Source: Bacteroides sp. | GTDB taxonomy: Bacteria > Bacteroidota > Bacteroidia > Bacteroidales > Muribaculaceae | Direction: 5' to 3' | DNA: 64,000 nucleotides | Assembly: GCA_014802435.1 (NCBI GenBank) | Contig: JAAVCG010000005.1 | Coordinates: 62,001 to 126,000, forward strand | Part shown: positions 16,886 to 27,510 of the stretch, one piece after another | How positions within the stretch are numbered: position 1 is the stretch's first letter | Layout: each line of letters begins with the position of its first letter | Translations under genes and position numbers: made by a program | The notes under the pieces: generated by a model | Told to the model about the DNA's origin: nothing | What the model saw: only the letters and a program-made list of their open reading frames with translations | Database searches by the model: none

Positions 16886-17356
16886 TTAAAGAGCGATTTC
16901 AAGGACCTCAAATTTCATCAGTCCGGCGGGGACGCGAATTTCAACGATATCGCCGACCTTATGGCCTAACAGACCCTGAGCGATGGGGGTTGATGTGCCG
17001 ATTTTCTTTTCCTTGAGGTTAGCTTCAGAGTCAGCCACGATAGTATATTCGGCGATTGCTCCGTTAGCGGTGTTTTTAATCTTGACGCGGTTCATGATTT
17101 GAACTTCATCAGTGTTGAGCTTGCTTTCGTCAATGATTCGTGCGTTGGCCACGAGGTCCTTGAGTTGAGCAATCTTCATTTCCAGGAGGCCTTGAGCTTC
17201 CTTTGCGGCGTCATACTCGGCGTTTTCAGAAAGGTCGCCCTTATCGCGAGCTTCAGCAATAGCGGCAGAGATGCGGGGACGTTCAACTGATTCCAGCTGA
17301 GCAATTTCCTCCATCTTCTTTTTGTAGCCGTCTTTGGTCATGTAAGTGATAGCCAT
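16886..17356 (-). CDS. greA: Transcription elongation factor GreA
   Basis: 156 residues, the usual GreA length. The N-terminal coiled coil carries the family pattern RPRISAAIAEARDKGDLSEN with acidic tip residues (about 26-45), and the C-terminal FKBP-like domain ends with ISTPIAQGLLGHKVGD-type sequence. It stimulates RNA cleavage in backtracked RNA polymerase. A -7-like element TAACTTTG lies at 17459-17452. First gene of a cluster with HIT and a sensor kinase. Confidence 0.95.
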   Translation of the reverse strand: MAITYMTKDGYKKKMEEIAQLESVERPRISAAIAEARDKGDLSENAEYDAAKEAQGLLEMKIAQLKDLVANARIIDESKLNTDEVQIMNRVKIKNTANGAIAEYTIVADSEANLKEKKIGTSTPIAQGLLGHKVGDIVEIRVPAGLMKFEVLEIAL

Positions 17357-17530
17357 GATATTAAAAGTCTTTTTAAAGTTGCAAAAAAATTGAACCTCGC
17401 TCAGCCCTATAAGATGGGACCGCCGAGATCCGAGTGAATCATTTACGCCTGCAAAGTTACGAAAAAATTTTGAAAATAAAAATACTAATGAAGAAAAAAA
17501 TGGAAAGGCGGAATGGAATCCGCCAATCCA

Positions 17531-19519
17531 TCAGTCTGATAGGCCGTCGCGGGAGAGCAGAGCCTTAATTTCGGCATCGCGCCCGCGGAACCGCTTGTAG
17601 AGCAGAGCGGGGTGTTCGCTTCCGCCGCGTTCGAGGATTTCGCGGCGAAATTTCATTGCCGTTTCGCGGTCAAAGATTCCTTTTTCTTGAAATAGAGAGA
17701 AGGCGTCGGCATCAAGAACCTCGGCCCATTTATAGGAATAATAACCGGCGGCATATCCGCCCGCAAAGATATGGCTGAAAGTCGGTGAAATCATGGTTCC
17801 TGCGGGGGCGGGGAAGATTTTCACCGGGTCGATTGCTTCGCGTTCAAAGGCGTCAGCATCGCTGACCGGCTCAGTGATGGAGTGCCAGGCCATGTCAAGG
17901 TAACCGAAGTTAAGCTGACGCATACAGGCATAGGCGGCGCCGAAGTTAGCGGCATCCTTCATTCGCTGAATGGTTTCAGCGGGCAGCGGTTCTGCGGTTT
18001 GATAATGGCGGGCGAAGGAGTTTAAAAACTCCGGTTCGGTCAGGAAGTTTTCATTAAACTGCGAGGGGAGTTCAACGAAATCGCGGAAAACATTAGTGCC
18101 ACTTAATGACTGATAGCCGACGCGGGTGAGCAGGGCATGGAGGGCATGTCCGAACTCATGGAGCAGCGTGCCCACTTCGCCGGGAGTCAGTAGGCTCGGT
18201 CGGTCAGCTCCCGGTTTGGTGAAGTTCATGACGATATTCACCAGGGGGCGCACCGCGCCTGATGCTTCGCGAAACTCGGTCATCCATGCGCCGGGGCTCT
18301 TGCGTCCGGCTCGCGGGAAGAAGTCAGTATAGAGCAAACCGAGTATGGAGCCATCAGCATCCGTTGCCTCAAAGACTTTAACGTCAGGATGATAGGTCTC
18401 GATATCATTGCGAGGACTCAGGCGGATGCCATAGAGGCGTTCGGCCAGCGAGAAAACGCCGCTAACCACTGCCGAGAGTTCAAAATAAGGACGTAGTTCT
18501 TCCTCATCGAAGTTATGGAGCTGTTTGCGCAGGCGGTTAGCATGATAAGAATAGTTCCAGGGAGTGATTTCCTCTCCGGCAAAGCTTTTCAGCTCATCGA
18601 GTTCGCGGTCTAAGGCAGGACGATAAGCCATGCGAAGCTTCTCAAGGAGGTCCATGACTCCGGCCGGCGTCTGAGCCATTGTGCGCACTAATTTATAGTC
18701 AGCAAACGACTTGAATCCGAGCATCCGCGCCATTTCAAGTCTCAGGGCTGCAATCTCCTTCATTACTTCAATGTTAGAGTATTGGCCGGCGCGATTGCGC
18801 GAACTATAGAGCAGATAAAGCTGATGGCGGAGCTCGTTAAAGGGCGAAAGGCGCATGAAAGTCATGTAGACGGGCTGGTCCAAAGTCAGCAGATAAGGCG
18901 CGTCAGAGTCCTCGGCTCGAGCCGTTTCTGCCGCCTGGTCAATGAGCCATTGGGGGAGCCCCTCAATCTGATTTTCAGTCAGAGGAAAGCGATAGCCGGC
19001 CAGCTCTTTTTTGACGTTCTGGCTGAATCGGGTGGTAAGTTCGCTCAGGCGCGCCGAGATTTCCGCAAAGCGTTTGCGTTGGTCCTCAGGGAGGTCAGCA
19101 CCGGAGCGTGAGAAGCCAAGATATGTCTTCTCCAGCAGGGTAGACTGCTCGGTGTTGAGTTCCGGTTTTAATTCATAGACGGCCTTCACGCGCTCAAAAA
19201 GCAGGCGGTTAAGCGAAATGCGCGTAGAAAAGTCGCTTGTCAGCGCTGAGATTTCAAGCGAGGCCTCCATCATTTGTTCATCAGCATCGGCCGACAGCAG
19301 AGGATAGAACACTCCGAGCACCCGGTCCAGGTCAGCCCCGGTCCGCTCAAGCGCCTCAATGGTGTTTTCAAACGTAGGAGGCTCCGGGTTATTGACAATG
19401 TCGTCAACCTCGGCCAATGCCTTGCTGATTCCCTCCTTTACGGCGGGAATATAATCCTCTACTCTGATTGCAGAAAACGGAGGAAGAGAGAAATTATTGA
19501 GAAGTGGATTTTTATTCAT
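17531..19519 (-). CDS. M3 family oligopeptidase (Dcp/PrlC-like)
   Basis: About 662 residues from the ATG at 19519 (the TTG three codons earlier is less likely). The zinc motif HEFGHALHALL lies near two thirds of the length, as in M3 peptidases. No signal peptide is seen, so it is probably cytosolic, trimming oligopeptides. The start overlaps the end of the upstream TPR gene by 8 bp. Dcp and oligopeptidase A are not distinguishable here. Confidence 0.9.
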   Translation of the reverse strand: MNKNPLLNNFSLPPFSAIRVEDYIPAVKEGISKALAEVDDIVNNPEPPTFENTIEALERTGADLDRVLGVFYPLLSADADEQMMEASLEISALTSDFSTRISLNRLLFERVKAVYELKPELNTEQSTLLEKTYLGFSRSGADLPEDQRKRFAEISARLSELTTRFSQNVKKELAGYRFPLTENQIEGLPQWLIDQAAETARAEDSDAPYLLTLDQPVYMTFMRLSPFNELRHQLYLLYSSRNRAGQYSNIEVMKEIAALRLEMARMLGFKSFADYKLVRTMAQTPAGVMDLLEKLRMAYRPALDRELDELKSFAGEEITPWNYSYHANRLRKQLHNFDEEELRPYFELSAVVSGVFSLAERLYGIRLSPRNDIETYHPDVKVFEATDADGSILGLLYTDFFPRAGRKSPGAWMTEFREASGAVRPLVNIVMNFTKPGADRPSLLTPGEVGTLLHEFGHALHALLTRVGYQSLSGTNVFRDFVELPSQFNENFLTEPEFLNSFARHYQTAEPLPAETIQRMKDAANFGAAYACMRQLNFGYLDMAWHSITEPVSDADAFEREAIDPVKIFPAPAGTMISPTFSHIFAGGYAAGYYSYKWAEVLDADAFSLFQEKGIFDRETAMKFRREILERGGSEHPALLYKRFRGRDAEIKALLSRDGLSD

Positions 19520-21641
19520 AATCGGCAATTAAAGGAAGAATGGTAAGATCAACCCCGACACCTTCAAGGATTTCAGAATCGGCGCGCAGGGCTTCAAGCA
19601 GCTTGCCCGGGTCAGGCGAATAGAGACGATAAAAATTCAGCGCCTCGCGCATCTGACCCATTGCAAGAGCCAGATGGCCCATGTTGAGATAATCCGTCTG
19701 AGTAGGAGTCATCCGAGTCATCAGTCGGTCATAATATTTTCGTGAAGTTTCAAAGTCCCCGTTAATAAAGGCGGCCCAAGCAATGGGGCGCAATGGTTTG
19801 GCGGAGCTTTCATCAGAGAATTCGGCTTTATAGAAGTTATGGAGCGCTTCATGGTAGTTGCCTAATTCCAGGTAACAATAACCAATGCTGAGGGCGGTTT
19901 CGGCCTTATCCGGTTCGAGGGCATCGAGGCGCAGGAATGCGTCTAAAGCCTTGTCAGACATTCCCGCGGCGCGGAAAGAGCGACCAAGCTGGCGGAGAGT
20001 CCAGGGAGAGTCCGGCCGGAGCATATCAGCCTTTTCAAAGGCTTTTGCGGCCTCTAAGTGGCGGCGGAGTTTGCGCAGAGCCAATCCCGTTTTTTGCCAA
20101 ATTTGAGCGTCGGGAGTGACGAGCCGGAACATATCAAGGGCTTCCTGCCAATGTTCATGCTTGAAGAAAAACTCGCCGACGAGCCTGATTTTTTCCTCGG
20201 CGCGGAAGTCAGGGGCCAATGCCGGGATTCCCACGGGATTAATCATCCGGGCAAAGGGGTCAATGAACTCGCCCTTGCGCCGGAAAAGGCGGAAGAAGCG
20301 ATAGAGGTCCTGAACATAACGGGCAAGGAGATTTTGTCGCGCTTGCTCTTCCGGCATCAGTTCGGCTCCGGTCATCTCCGCAAGGTTGATGTTTGCTTGT
20401 TCAATTTGGCGCGTGATGGCCTGCTTATGGGCTTCCGGGAGCTGATTGATGGAGAGGATAAACGAATATTTGTCACCGTCGCACATTGTCGGGGCCATGC
20501 GGACCATCTCGCCCATGGTCATGTCATGTCCAAGGACGTCAATCACTTCGCTGCGGTCAGTGTCAAACGGCATGAACCAGGCCGACGGATGATTAAAAAA
20601 CGGATAGCTTTTGAGCATGGAGAACGCCGAGAAGAAAAGGTCGCCTCCCTCGGTTTGCATCTCTGAAAGTTTTTCAAGTTTTGACTGTAGGCCGCTTTTT
20701 TCAAGCATCTCTTCCCATTCCGGATTCATCTCAATCATCTCCTCCGGATTATCGATGCGCTTATAGAGGTCAGGGCGGAGCTTAATCATTTCGGGAATGA
20801 TTTCCTCCTGCATCTGACGAGAGATTTTTTCGACGTCGGCGGTTCTGATGAGTTGCAGCAGAGTGAGTTCAACGTCTTTTGACCATCGGCCATCCTCGCG
20901 GAGAGTAGCCAGGATATTGCGGATAGCCAGAGTGTTAGAGCGCCGAGGCCAGCGGGCCATCACCAATACGGCTCCAACAGTGGCGCGAACCCGGATTGAG
21001 GCAGACTCTGAGGCAGCAATGCGGAGGAGGGTAATCAGAGTGCGTTCGCTATAGAATTGCAACGCATTGAGTGTCAGTGCGCTGATAATCATCAGCCGCT
21101 GACGTTCAGGCATCTCGTCAGAGCTGACAAAGTCAAGAATCTTTGCGGAATCATCAGCGCTCAGCGGGACGGTAACCCATACGCGCTCAAACACCCGGCG
21201 CTCAGCCGATTCGACGGCGCGGCGACGGTTTTGCCGTTCGGCACCTGAGAGGGAGGCCATCGAAAAGGGAGAGGCCGCTTGTGAGGCCTGGGTTATCTGC
21301 TCGATGAGGGCAGCAATGGTGTCGGCCGGGCGCAGGCGCTCGGTTCGCGCCGTGTTATAATATAGAGTAGGGGTGTCAATAATCTCTTTTTCGCGTATGG
21401 TCAGGTCAAGCGCTGAATAGATGCGGCTCCTGATTCCGGCGAGCTGTTCTTCGCGCCCGGGGTCGGGATTACCCGTCATTGCATAATCAATAATGCGGGA
21501 GTAATCCTCGGCGGCGTTTTCAATTTCGCGTCGGAGTTCGGCGGCACTCCCCGGAGTCATTTGCCGCAACAGGCGGAAGGCCTCTTTGAGGCGTCCGTCA
21601 GTAAGAGCCGTTTCTACGGCGGTTCGATAGTCTGTAGTCAT
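19512..21641 (-). CDS. Tetratricopeptide repeat protein
   Basis: About 709 residues, starting at the ATG 21641 (MTTDYRTAVETALTDGRLKE) rather than the TTG six codons upstream. The C-terminal third holds TPR units, e.g. LRKLRRHLEAAKAFEKADML, SIGYCYLELGNYHEALHNFY and NMGHLALAMGQMREALNFY. The N-terminal two thirds are helical without a recognised domain. No signal peptide. Probably a cytoplasmic scaffold; specific role unknown. Overlaps the M3 peptidase gene. Confidence 0.8.
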   Translation of the reverse strand: MTTDYRTAVETALTDGRLKEAFRLLRQMTPGSAAELRREIENAAEDYSRIIDYAMTGNPDPGREEQLAGIRSRIYSALDLTIREKEIIDTPTLYYNTARTERLRPADTIAALIEQITQASQAASPFSMASLSGAERQNRRRAVESAERRVFERVWVTVPLSADDSAKILDFVSSDEMPERQRLMIISALTLNALQFYSERTLITLLRIAASESASIRVRATVGAVLVMARWPRRSNTLAIRNILATLREDGRWSKDVELTLLQLIRTADVEKISRQMQEEIIPEMIKLRPDLYKRIDNPEEMIEMNPEWEEMLEKSGLQSKLEKLSEMQTEGGDLFFSAFSMLKSYPFFNHPSAWFMPFDTDRSEVIDVLGHDMTMGEMVRMAPTMCDGDKYSFILSINQLPEAHKQAITRQIEQANINLAEMTGAELMPEEQARQNLLARYVQDLYRFFRLFRRKGEFIDPFARMINPVGIPALAPDFRAEEKIRLVGEFFFKHEHWQEALDMFRLVTPDAQIWQKTGLALRKLRRHLEAAKAFEKADMLRPDSPWTLRQLGRSFRAAGMSDKALDAFLRLDALEPDKAETALSIGYCYLELGNYHEALHNFYKAEFSDESSAKPLRPIAWAAFINGDFETSRKYYDRLMTRMTPTQTDYLNMGHLALAMGQMREALNFYRLYSPDPGKLLEALRADSEILEGVGVDLTILPLIADYE

Positions 21642-21688
21642 ACTTATATATCCAAGCAAAAACTATGCCAAGGCAGTTTTTTGCCGGT

Positions 21689-23980
21689 TTAGAAGGTTAT
21701 GTGAAGAGAGACTCTGACGCCGTTTTTCTGCACTCCCGGCGAGCCGAGATAGGTCAGTCGGCGAACATAGTCAACCCGGAGGAACGTCAGGATATTTTCA
21801 ATGCCGACGTTAAACTCCATGTAAGGCATTCCGTTCATTTTCACGGGCGAGGCTCCGGCCGGGAAGTTAAGCAATTCCGGATGGAGCGCCGGATTATTCT
21901 TGTTGCTCAGATGTCCCCAGATTGAGTGAAATCCGAGCACTTCTCTGAGCTTCAACTTCTTGAGCAGTGGAATATAATTAAACAATGCTCCTCGTGCCTG
22001 ATATTCCATATGGAGAGCGGCATAACTATCATTGATAAATTCGAGCGGCTTCATGAGCATGAAGTTCTTCTTGTTGAAGAAGAAACTGATGTTGGCCTCG
22101 GGAGTGGTCAGCGAGAAGAAGTCGCTCTTGCTCCAAACGTGTCCGCCGGTAACTGTCAGGTCAATGTGGCCCCATGCGGAGAGCCAGAAGCGTTGCTCAA
22201 TCCCCGCTTCGGTCTTGTTGGTCCAGTAACGTGCGCCAAACAGCCCCTTGGGACCGAGAGTGTGGGTCAGGCGAATCACCGGGCCATAGAATGAGATGCT
22301 GCGTCGAGACTTGGATGACTGATAATACTTCTCCTGAGGCGCCCAGCGGACTTCAAACTTGGCAAGCCCCATGGCCAGGCGGTCAAACGTCTGCCCGTAG
22401 CCATCAGTGAATTCAACGTAGCGGCTCGGATTCTGCTGCTGATAAGAAAGCTGGAGATTAAACGCCCATCGTGAATAGGTTTCCCAGTTGAAGTCAACTG
22501 CTGCCATCTTCTTGTAGGTCAACAGTTTGTTTTTAGTAAAACTCAGCGATGTAAAGAAGGCGTCGGTGGCTGAATAGCTCTGACCGAGTTTGTCAACGTC
22601 GTCGCTATAACTGAGTTTAACCGAGCGGATTGGAAATTCCATCTGGTGCTTCTCCTTGCGATTGAAGGAATATTCCAGCTCGCCGCCGTATTTCCATCGG
22701 TGGTCCTTAAGTCCGTAAGCTCCATAGGCTTTTGCAAACCAATGGTGAGAGAGGGCGCCGGTAGTGTTCAATCCTCCGCGGAATCGCCATCCTTCCAGGT
22801 CGTTGCGGCTAACTGTGGAGAATATCGGTCCATAGGTCAGCTTGGCATTACGTCCGCCAAGTTTTATTTGGTCATCAACGAGAGTGCGGAGCACTTTCAG
22901 TGAGTATCTTATCCATTTCTTTTTGTCCAGGTCACTCATCATCTGATCCATATTGGCCTCGCCATACTGGGAATCAGCCGGACGATAGTTGACTATTTTT
23001 TCATCCGTAACCGTCGGTTCGATGACGGGACGAGGGTCATCAAAGAGAGCGGAATCGTGCGGAGCGGCAAAGTTATGAGAGTTAAAAACGTTAAGCCTTG
23101 AGGCAAACGCGCGCTTTCCCAGCAGCCCGAGTTCAATCAGCAGTTCATCCTTGGTTTTGAGGCGTGAACCATCAGGGGCACGGTCATATTCCTGGAAAAT
23201 CTGCATGTCCTTGACATAGTTGATATTAGCCGCCTTAGGGAGTCTCAGTTCCGCACGGCGGATAAAAGTCAACGAATCGCCCTTGACCACGTAAAGCCGT
23301 CCATTAAACCCCGGAACGGAGGGATTGTGAGGCAGAAAGCTCACGACGATGAGCGAGTCGCCTCTCTCCGCATCAGCGATGGTGTCTGAGAGATAAAACT
23401 TATAGAAATCCGTGGCCACGCGGCCTAAGGGGCTGACGTATTTGGTATGCAAAATGGTGATGTCGTCAGTGTCATAGAGGTCGATGGGCCGGAGAATATC
23501 ATTGGCAAATTCCTGCATTGATGAGGCATCGGCCACCACATCATCCAGACCATGACGATTGCGGACGCGCACAACTTCGCGCTCCGTCTCCGGCTCGCGC
23601 CGAAAATAGACATCACTCACCTTCTCCTTTACCGTCAGATTCAGTACCTTTCCTCCGCTCAGCGGCGATTCATCAAGATATTGGGCCAGAAAACCCAAGG
23701 AGCCGGTTGAGTCTATCGGAAAGTCAAGAAGGCCCAATTTGATTCGCTCATATTGGCCGTAGCTATAGTAAGGATTCGTTTTCTTGGGGTCGGTTAAATT
23801 CCTGTTGGCCATAACCTTCTCAATGAAAGCTACGGCCGGATTTCCCTTCTTGGTGTATTTTTCTTTTTTACCCTTTTTGACGGTAACCTCTTCAAGCGTC
23901 AGGTGACGTTCCGGATTCTCCGCCGCTGCCCGGAAAGGCAACATTATAAGAATAAATATCAATGCTATCCAAAATTTCAT
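21689..23980 (-). CDS. DUF5686-type outer membrane barrel protein
   Basis: 763 residues with a signal peptide (about 1-20). The N-terminal region carries NPAVAFIEKVMANRNLTDPK and NPYYSYGQYERIKLGLLDF, the hallmark of Bacteroidota DUF5686 proteins, followed by a β-rich C-terminal half consistent with a membrane barrel. Many family members begin with a carboxypeptidase-regulatory domain; here that is reduced to a short LEEVTVKKGKKEKY stretch. Function of the family is not established. It is divergent from udk. Confidence 0.85.
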   Translation of the reverse strand: MKFWIALIFILIMLPFRAAAENPERHLTLEEVTVKKGKKEKYTKKGNPAVAFIEKVMANRNLTDPKKTNPYYSYGQYERIKLGLLDFPIDSTGSLGFLAQYLDESPLSGGKVLNLTVKEKVSDVYFRREPETEREVVRVRNRHGLDDVVADASSMQEFANDILRPIDLYDTDDITILHTKYVSPLGRVATDFYKFYLSDTIADAERGDSLIVVSFLPHNPSVPGFNGRLYVVKGDSLTFIRRAELRLPKAANINYVKDMQIFQEYDRAPDGSRLKTKDELLIELGLLGKRAFASRLNVFNSHNFAAPHDSALFDDPRPVIEPTVTDEKIVNYRPADSQYGEANMDQMMSDLDKKKWIRYSLKVLRTLVDDQIKLGGRNAKLTYGPIFSTVSRNDLEGWRFRGGLNTTGALSHHWFAKAYGAYGLKDHRWKYGGELEYSFNRKEKHQMEFPIRSVKLSYSDDVDKLGQSYSATDAFFTSLSFTKNKLLTYKKMAAVDFNWETYSRWAFNLQLSYQQQNPSRYVEFTDGYGQTFDRLAMGLAKFEVRWAPQEKYYQSSKSRRSISFYGPVIRLTHTLGPKGLFGARYWTNKTEAGIEQRFWLSAWGHIDLTVTGGHVWSKSDFFSLTTPEANISFFFNKKNFMLMKPLEFINDSYAALHMEYQARGALFNYIPLLKKLKLREVLGFHSIWGHLSNKNNPALHPELLNFPAGASPVKMNGMPYMEFNVGIENILTFLRVDYVRRLTYLGSPGVQKNGVRVSLHITF

Positions 23981-24135
23981 ACATATATAACGCTTCTGCG
24001 ACTATTTTTATTGTAGAAGAAACAAATCGCGCTTAAATGTTGAATTCTATCGATTCGGGGTTTATCCAACGATTGACCTCATAACGTTGCGCCAATGAGC
24101 GATTGACTCATTTTGCTCATTTTTCACTTTTCATT

Positions 24136-24165
24136 TTTGATTTCTAATTTATTTTCGTACCTTTG
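24136..24165 (+). promoter_or_regulatory. Bacteroidota-type promoter of udk-lptB
   Basis: TTTG at 24136-24139 and TACCTTTG at 24158-24165, 18 nt apart, ending 5 nt before the udk ATG, so the transcript would be almost leaderless. Confidence 0.65.
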
Positions 24166-24170
24166 CGCCT

Positions 24171-24785
24171 ATGATTATTATAGGCATTGCAGGCGGAACC
24201 GGCAGCGGAAAGACTACCGTAGTACGCAAAATTATCGAGGAGCTCCCCGGCGGTGAAGTCGCCGTGTTGCCCCAGGATTCTTATTATAAAGACCTGAGCC
24301 ATCTGCCCATGGAGGAACGCTCAAAGATTAACTTTGACGAGCCTGCGGCCATTGAATGGCCTCTGCTGGTTAAGCATCTGCGCCAACTCAAGGAGGGTAA
24401 GGCCGTTGAAGTGCCAACATATAGCTACCTTACCTGCACCCGTCAGCCCGAAACCATCAGGGTTGAGCCGCGCGATGTTGTTATCGTCGAGGGTATCCTC
24501 GTGTTGTGTGATGATGAATTGCGCGATATGCTTGACGTGAAGGTCTTTGTGGACGCTGATGCCGATGATAGATTGATTCGCCTGATTGCGCGTGACTGTG
24601 TTGAGCGCGGACGCACTCCACAAATGGTCCTTGACCGTTATGAAAGCGTCCTCAAACCGATGCATCTGCAATACATTGAACCCTCCAAGCGTTATGCTGA
24701 CCTCATTGTGCCGCAGGGAGGTAAAAACACCGTAGCCATGCGCCTGCTTACTGATTATATTGAAAGCCGACTCGGAAAAGCATGA
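24171..24785 (+). CDS. udk: Uridine kinase
   Basis: 204 residues, normal for Udk. The P-loop [12 protein letters not shown] is at the N-terminus, with the uridine/cytidine kinase region [15 protein letters not shown] and the Asp-rich [19 protein letters not shown]. It phosphorylates uridine and cytidine in pyrimidine salvage. It overlaps lptB by 4 bp (ATGA), so the two are translationally coupled. Confidence 0.95.
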   Translation: MIIIGIAGGTGSGKTTVVRKIIEELPGGEVAVLPQDSYYKDLSHLPMEERSKINFDEPAAIEWPLLVKHLRQLKEGKAVEVPTYSYLTCTRQPETIRVEPRDVVIVEGILVLCDDELRDMLDVKVFVDADADDRLIRLIARDCVERGRTPQMVLDRYESVLKPMHLQYIEPSKRYADLIVPQGGKNTVAMRLLTDYIESRLGKA

Positions 24786-25519
24786 TTCTCAGAACTGAAA
24801 ACCTCGTCAAGATTTATGGGCGCCGTACGGTGGTGAACCATGTCAGCATTAACCTTACGCAGGGTGAGATTGTAGGTCTCCTCGGCCCCAATGGCGCCGG
24901 AAAGACCACTACTTTCTATATGACGGCCGGACTGGTCACTCCTAATGAAGGGGAAATTTTTCTGGATGACATGAATATCACCAAGTTTCCCGTCTATAAA
25001 CGCGCTCAGCATGGCATCGGATATCTGGCTCAGGAGGCTTCCGTTTTCCGGAAACTTACTGTGGAAGATAACATTCGCGCCGTCCTTCAGATGACTAAAC
25101 TGTCAAAGGAAGAACAGCGCGAAAAACTTGAAACTCTGATTTCTGAATTCAATCTTCAGAAAGTGAGAAAGAATTATGGCGACCGACTCAGCGGCGGGGA
25201 ACGCCGACGCACGGAAATTGCCCGCTGTCTGGCCATCAACCCCAAGTTCATCATGCTTGACGAGCCGTTTGCCGGAGTTGACCCTATTGCCGTTGAGGAT
25301 ATCCAGAGCGTTGTCTATAAACTCAAGGAGAAGAATATAGGCATCCTTATTACGGACCATAACGCGCCGGAAACACTCTCAATCACTGACCGGGCCTACC
25401 TTCTCTTTGAAGGTAAAATCCTTTTTCAGGGCACCAGTGAGGAGCTGGCTGAAAACCCCGTAGTCCGCGAAAAATACCTCGGTCGCAACTTTATCTTCCG
25501 CCGCAAGCAATTCAATTAA
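24782..25519 (+). CDS. lptB: LPS export ABC transporter ATPase LptB
   Basis: 245 residues. Walker [15 protein letters not shown], signature [16 protein letters not shown], Walker [15 protein letters not shown] and the H-loop TDHN are all present; [13 protein letters not shown] with [10 protein letters not shown] is typical of LptB. It powers LPS extraction from the inner membrane with LptFG, which are not in this window. Its 3' end overlaps the convergent imelysin-like gene by 4 bp. Confidence 0.92.
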   Translation: MILRTENLVKIYGRRTVVNHVSINLTQGEIVGLLGPNGAGKTTTFYMTAGLVTPNEGEIFLDDMNITKFPVYKRAQHGIGYLAQEASVFRKLTVEDNIRAVLQMTKLSKEEQREKLETLISEFNLQKVRKNYGDRLSGGERRRTEIARCLAINPKFIMLDEPFAGVDPIAVEDIQSVVYKLKEKNIGILITDHNAPETLSITDRAYLLFEGKILFQGTSEELAENPVVREKYLGRNFIFRRKQFN

Positions 25520-26370
25520 AAGGCGGCGCAGAGGTCGAGAGCAGCGCGCGCTTTGATGTAGGCGGCGATTACGGACTGAATATGTTGCTCAGTGGGCTGA
25601 GAGGGTAGGGTGTTGACTGCAATCAGCAGTTCGTCAGCGGCAGTCTTCGCATCATTTACGGAGGGAGTTACAACTCCGTCGGCATATTGAGTTACAATGG
25701 CCTTCAATGCGGCGTCATCGCCTTGGAGCTGGCGGAACATAGGCTGCAATTCCCGGCTCAGAGTGGTTTGCAGGGTCTTGCAGGCGGCAATGGCGGCCTT
25801 GGCCTCCGTTGAGTTGGCGTTCTGTTTCAGGGGTTGGGGAATGGCCTGAATCTTTGCTACGGCGTCCGCTAACTCAGTGGATATCTTTTGAGCCAACTGC
25901 GGATTCTTGCTCGCCGTCAGCGCCATGATTGATGCCTCGTTGACTGTTCCGTCAAGCGAACCTAAGAGCACATTGCGCACGGAGCCCAAATTGGCCACGC
26001 AGTCATCACCCGTAGTCAGAATGGCAAGCGGAGAGGGTATCTTTTCGGTTGCCACGTCGTCTACCTCGTCAATGCAGTCGTCAATCATTTCATTGACCGT
26101 CACTGAAGCGGCCTGGGTCTTAATCTTGATTGATTCTTCCGTCATCCATTCCTGCAGCTCCTCAGTTGCATCCTCATGCAAGTCTGCCACAACTGATTTG
26201 GCTGCGGCTACCCATTTTTCCGGATTCTTAATTGTCAGCTGAATGTTGCCGTTTTCATCCTTGATGGTGATTGACTCTTCAGGAGAATCATTCTTGTCGT
26301 CAGAGCATGATGTAAAGGCGCCCATGGCGCAGGCGGCAAGTGCCACCCCAAATAATTTCCAGTTCTTCAT
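25516..26370 (-). CDS. Imelysin-like lipoprotein, shortened and lacking the GxHxxE motif
   Basis: 284 residues with a lipoprotein signal (lipobox FTSC, Cys22). The stretch [16 protein letters not shown] ... IQAIPQPLK closely parallels [15 protein letters not shown] ... ILAIPQPFR in the imelysin at 51563, so the two are paralogues. The C-terminal part carrying FHTLEF in the longer protein is absent. Imelysin-like proteins are linked to iron or heme acquisition at the cell envelope; without the motif this copy may bind differently or act as an accessory. It stands alone between lptB and asnA. Confidence 0.65.
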   Translation of the reverse strand: MKNWKLFGVALAACAMGAFTSCSDDKNDSPEESITIKDENGNIQLTIKNPEKWVAAAKSVVADLHEDATEELQEWMTEESIKIKTQAASVTVNEMIDDCIDEVDDVATEKIPSPLAILTTGDDCVANLGSVRNVLLGSLDGTVNEASIMALTASKNPQLAQKISTELADAVAKIQAIPQPLKQNANSTEAKAAIAACKTLQTTLSRELQPMFRQLQGDDAALKAIVTQYADGVVTPSVNDAKTAADELLIAVNTLPSQPTEQHIQSVIAAYIKARAALDLCAAF

Positions 26371-26421
26371 AGTTTGCTTTTATGTGTTTAAAACTGAATA
26401 AATAACAAATTATTCTCCTGT

Positions 26422-26456
26422 TTTGTTGCTTTTTCATTGGATTATGCGTAAATTTG
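26422..26456 (+). promoter_or_regulatory. Candidate asnA promoter
   Basis: TAAATTTG at 26449-26456 fits the -7 element. A TTTG at 26422-26425 could be the -33, but the 23-nt spacing is long. Confidence 0.45.
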
Positions 26457-26490
26457 CGGAGTTCTAACATTTAACCCCCCTCATCTCGTT

Positions 26491-27510
26491 ATGCCGTTAA
26501 TTATCCCCCCAAAGTATAAGCTCAAGCTGCTCCCGGAGACTTCTGAAATCGCTATCAAGCTCGTAAAGGATTCGTTTCAGCGAGCCCTCTCTGAGGCGCT
26601 TGACCTTCGCCGCGTAACGGCCCCGCTGTTTGTTCAGGCCGGTGCCGGCATTAATGATGATCTCAATGGAGTGGAGCCTCCCGTCGCTTTCAATATCCCG
26701 GCCATGAATAATGTCAGGGCTGAGGTGGTTCACTCCCTGGCCAAATGGAAGCGCCTGAAACTCAGCGACTACGATATAGCACCCGGATTTGGTATATATA
26801 CGGATATGAACGCTATCCGTACCACTGAGGAACTCGACAATATCCATTCCCTCTACGTTGACCAATGGGACTGGGAAAAGACCATCCGTCCGGAGGAGCG
26901 CACCGTTACGTTCCTTTATGAAACCGTGCGTAAAATCTATTCGGCCATCAAGCGAACCGAGTTGGACGTCTATCATCGTTATCCTCACATCACTCCCTTC
27001 CTCCCGAATGAAATCTCATTTATTACGTCGGAGGAACTGCTTCAGCGTTATCCCGGGCTGACTCCCCGCGAGCGCGAGCGCGAAATAGCCCGTGAATTGG
27101 GTGCCGTCTTTATTCGAGGCATCGGAGCGAAACTCTCTAACGGCGAGAAGCATGACGGACGCGCCGCTGACTATGACGATTGGACCACAAACGGAGGACT
27201 TAACGGCGACATCGTCGTTTGGAATCATGTCCTGGGTATTCCCTTCGAGCTTTCATCGATGGGTATACGAGTTGATGCTGACGCTCTGCGCCTTCAGTTA
27301 GAGCTTGAAGGCAAGCAGCATTATGCTGCCCTGAACTTCCATAAGCGCTTGCTGGCAGGAGAGTTACCCCAGAGCATTGGCGGCGGCATAGGCCAGAGCC
27401 GACTTTGCATGCTCCTGCTCCAAAAGGCCCATATCGGCGAAGTGCAGGTCTCATTGTGGCCCGAAGAGCAAATCGCCGCCTGCGCCGCCGCTAACATCAC
27501 CCTCCTTTAA
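26491..27510 (+). CDS. asnA: Aspartate-ammonia ligase AsnA
   Basis: 339 residues, as in AsnA of other bacteria. The sequence carries family landmarks: [20 protein letters not shown] near residue 45, [29 protein letters not shown] and, near the C-terminus, [14 protein letters not shown], a class II aminoacyl-tRNA-synthetase-like motif. It makes asparagine from aspartate, ammonia and ATP in the cytoplasm. Its end overlaps the convergent fic gene by 4 bp. Confidence 0.95.
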   Translation: MPLIIPPKYKLKLLPETSEIAIKLVKDSFQRALSEALDLRRVTAPLFVQAGAGINDDLNGVEPPVAFNIPAMNNVRAEVVHSLAKWKRLKLSDYDIAPGFGIYTDMNAIRTTEELDNIHSLYVDQWDWEKTIRPEERTVTFLYETVRKIYSAIKRTELDVYHRYPHITPFLPNEISFITSEELLQRYPGLTPREREREIARELGAVFIRGIGAKLSNGEKHDGRAADYDDWTTNGGLNGDIVVWNHVLGIPFELSSMGIRVDADALRLQLELEGKQHYAALNFHKRLLAGELPQSIGGGIGQSRLCMLLLQKAHIGEVQVSLWPEEQIAACAAANITLL

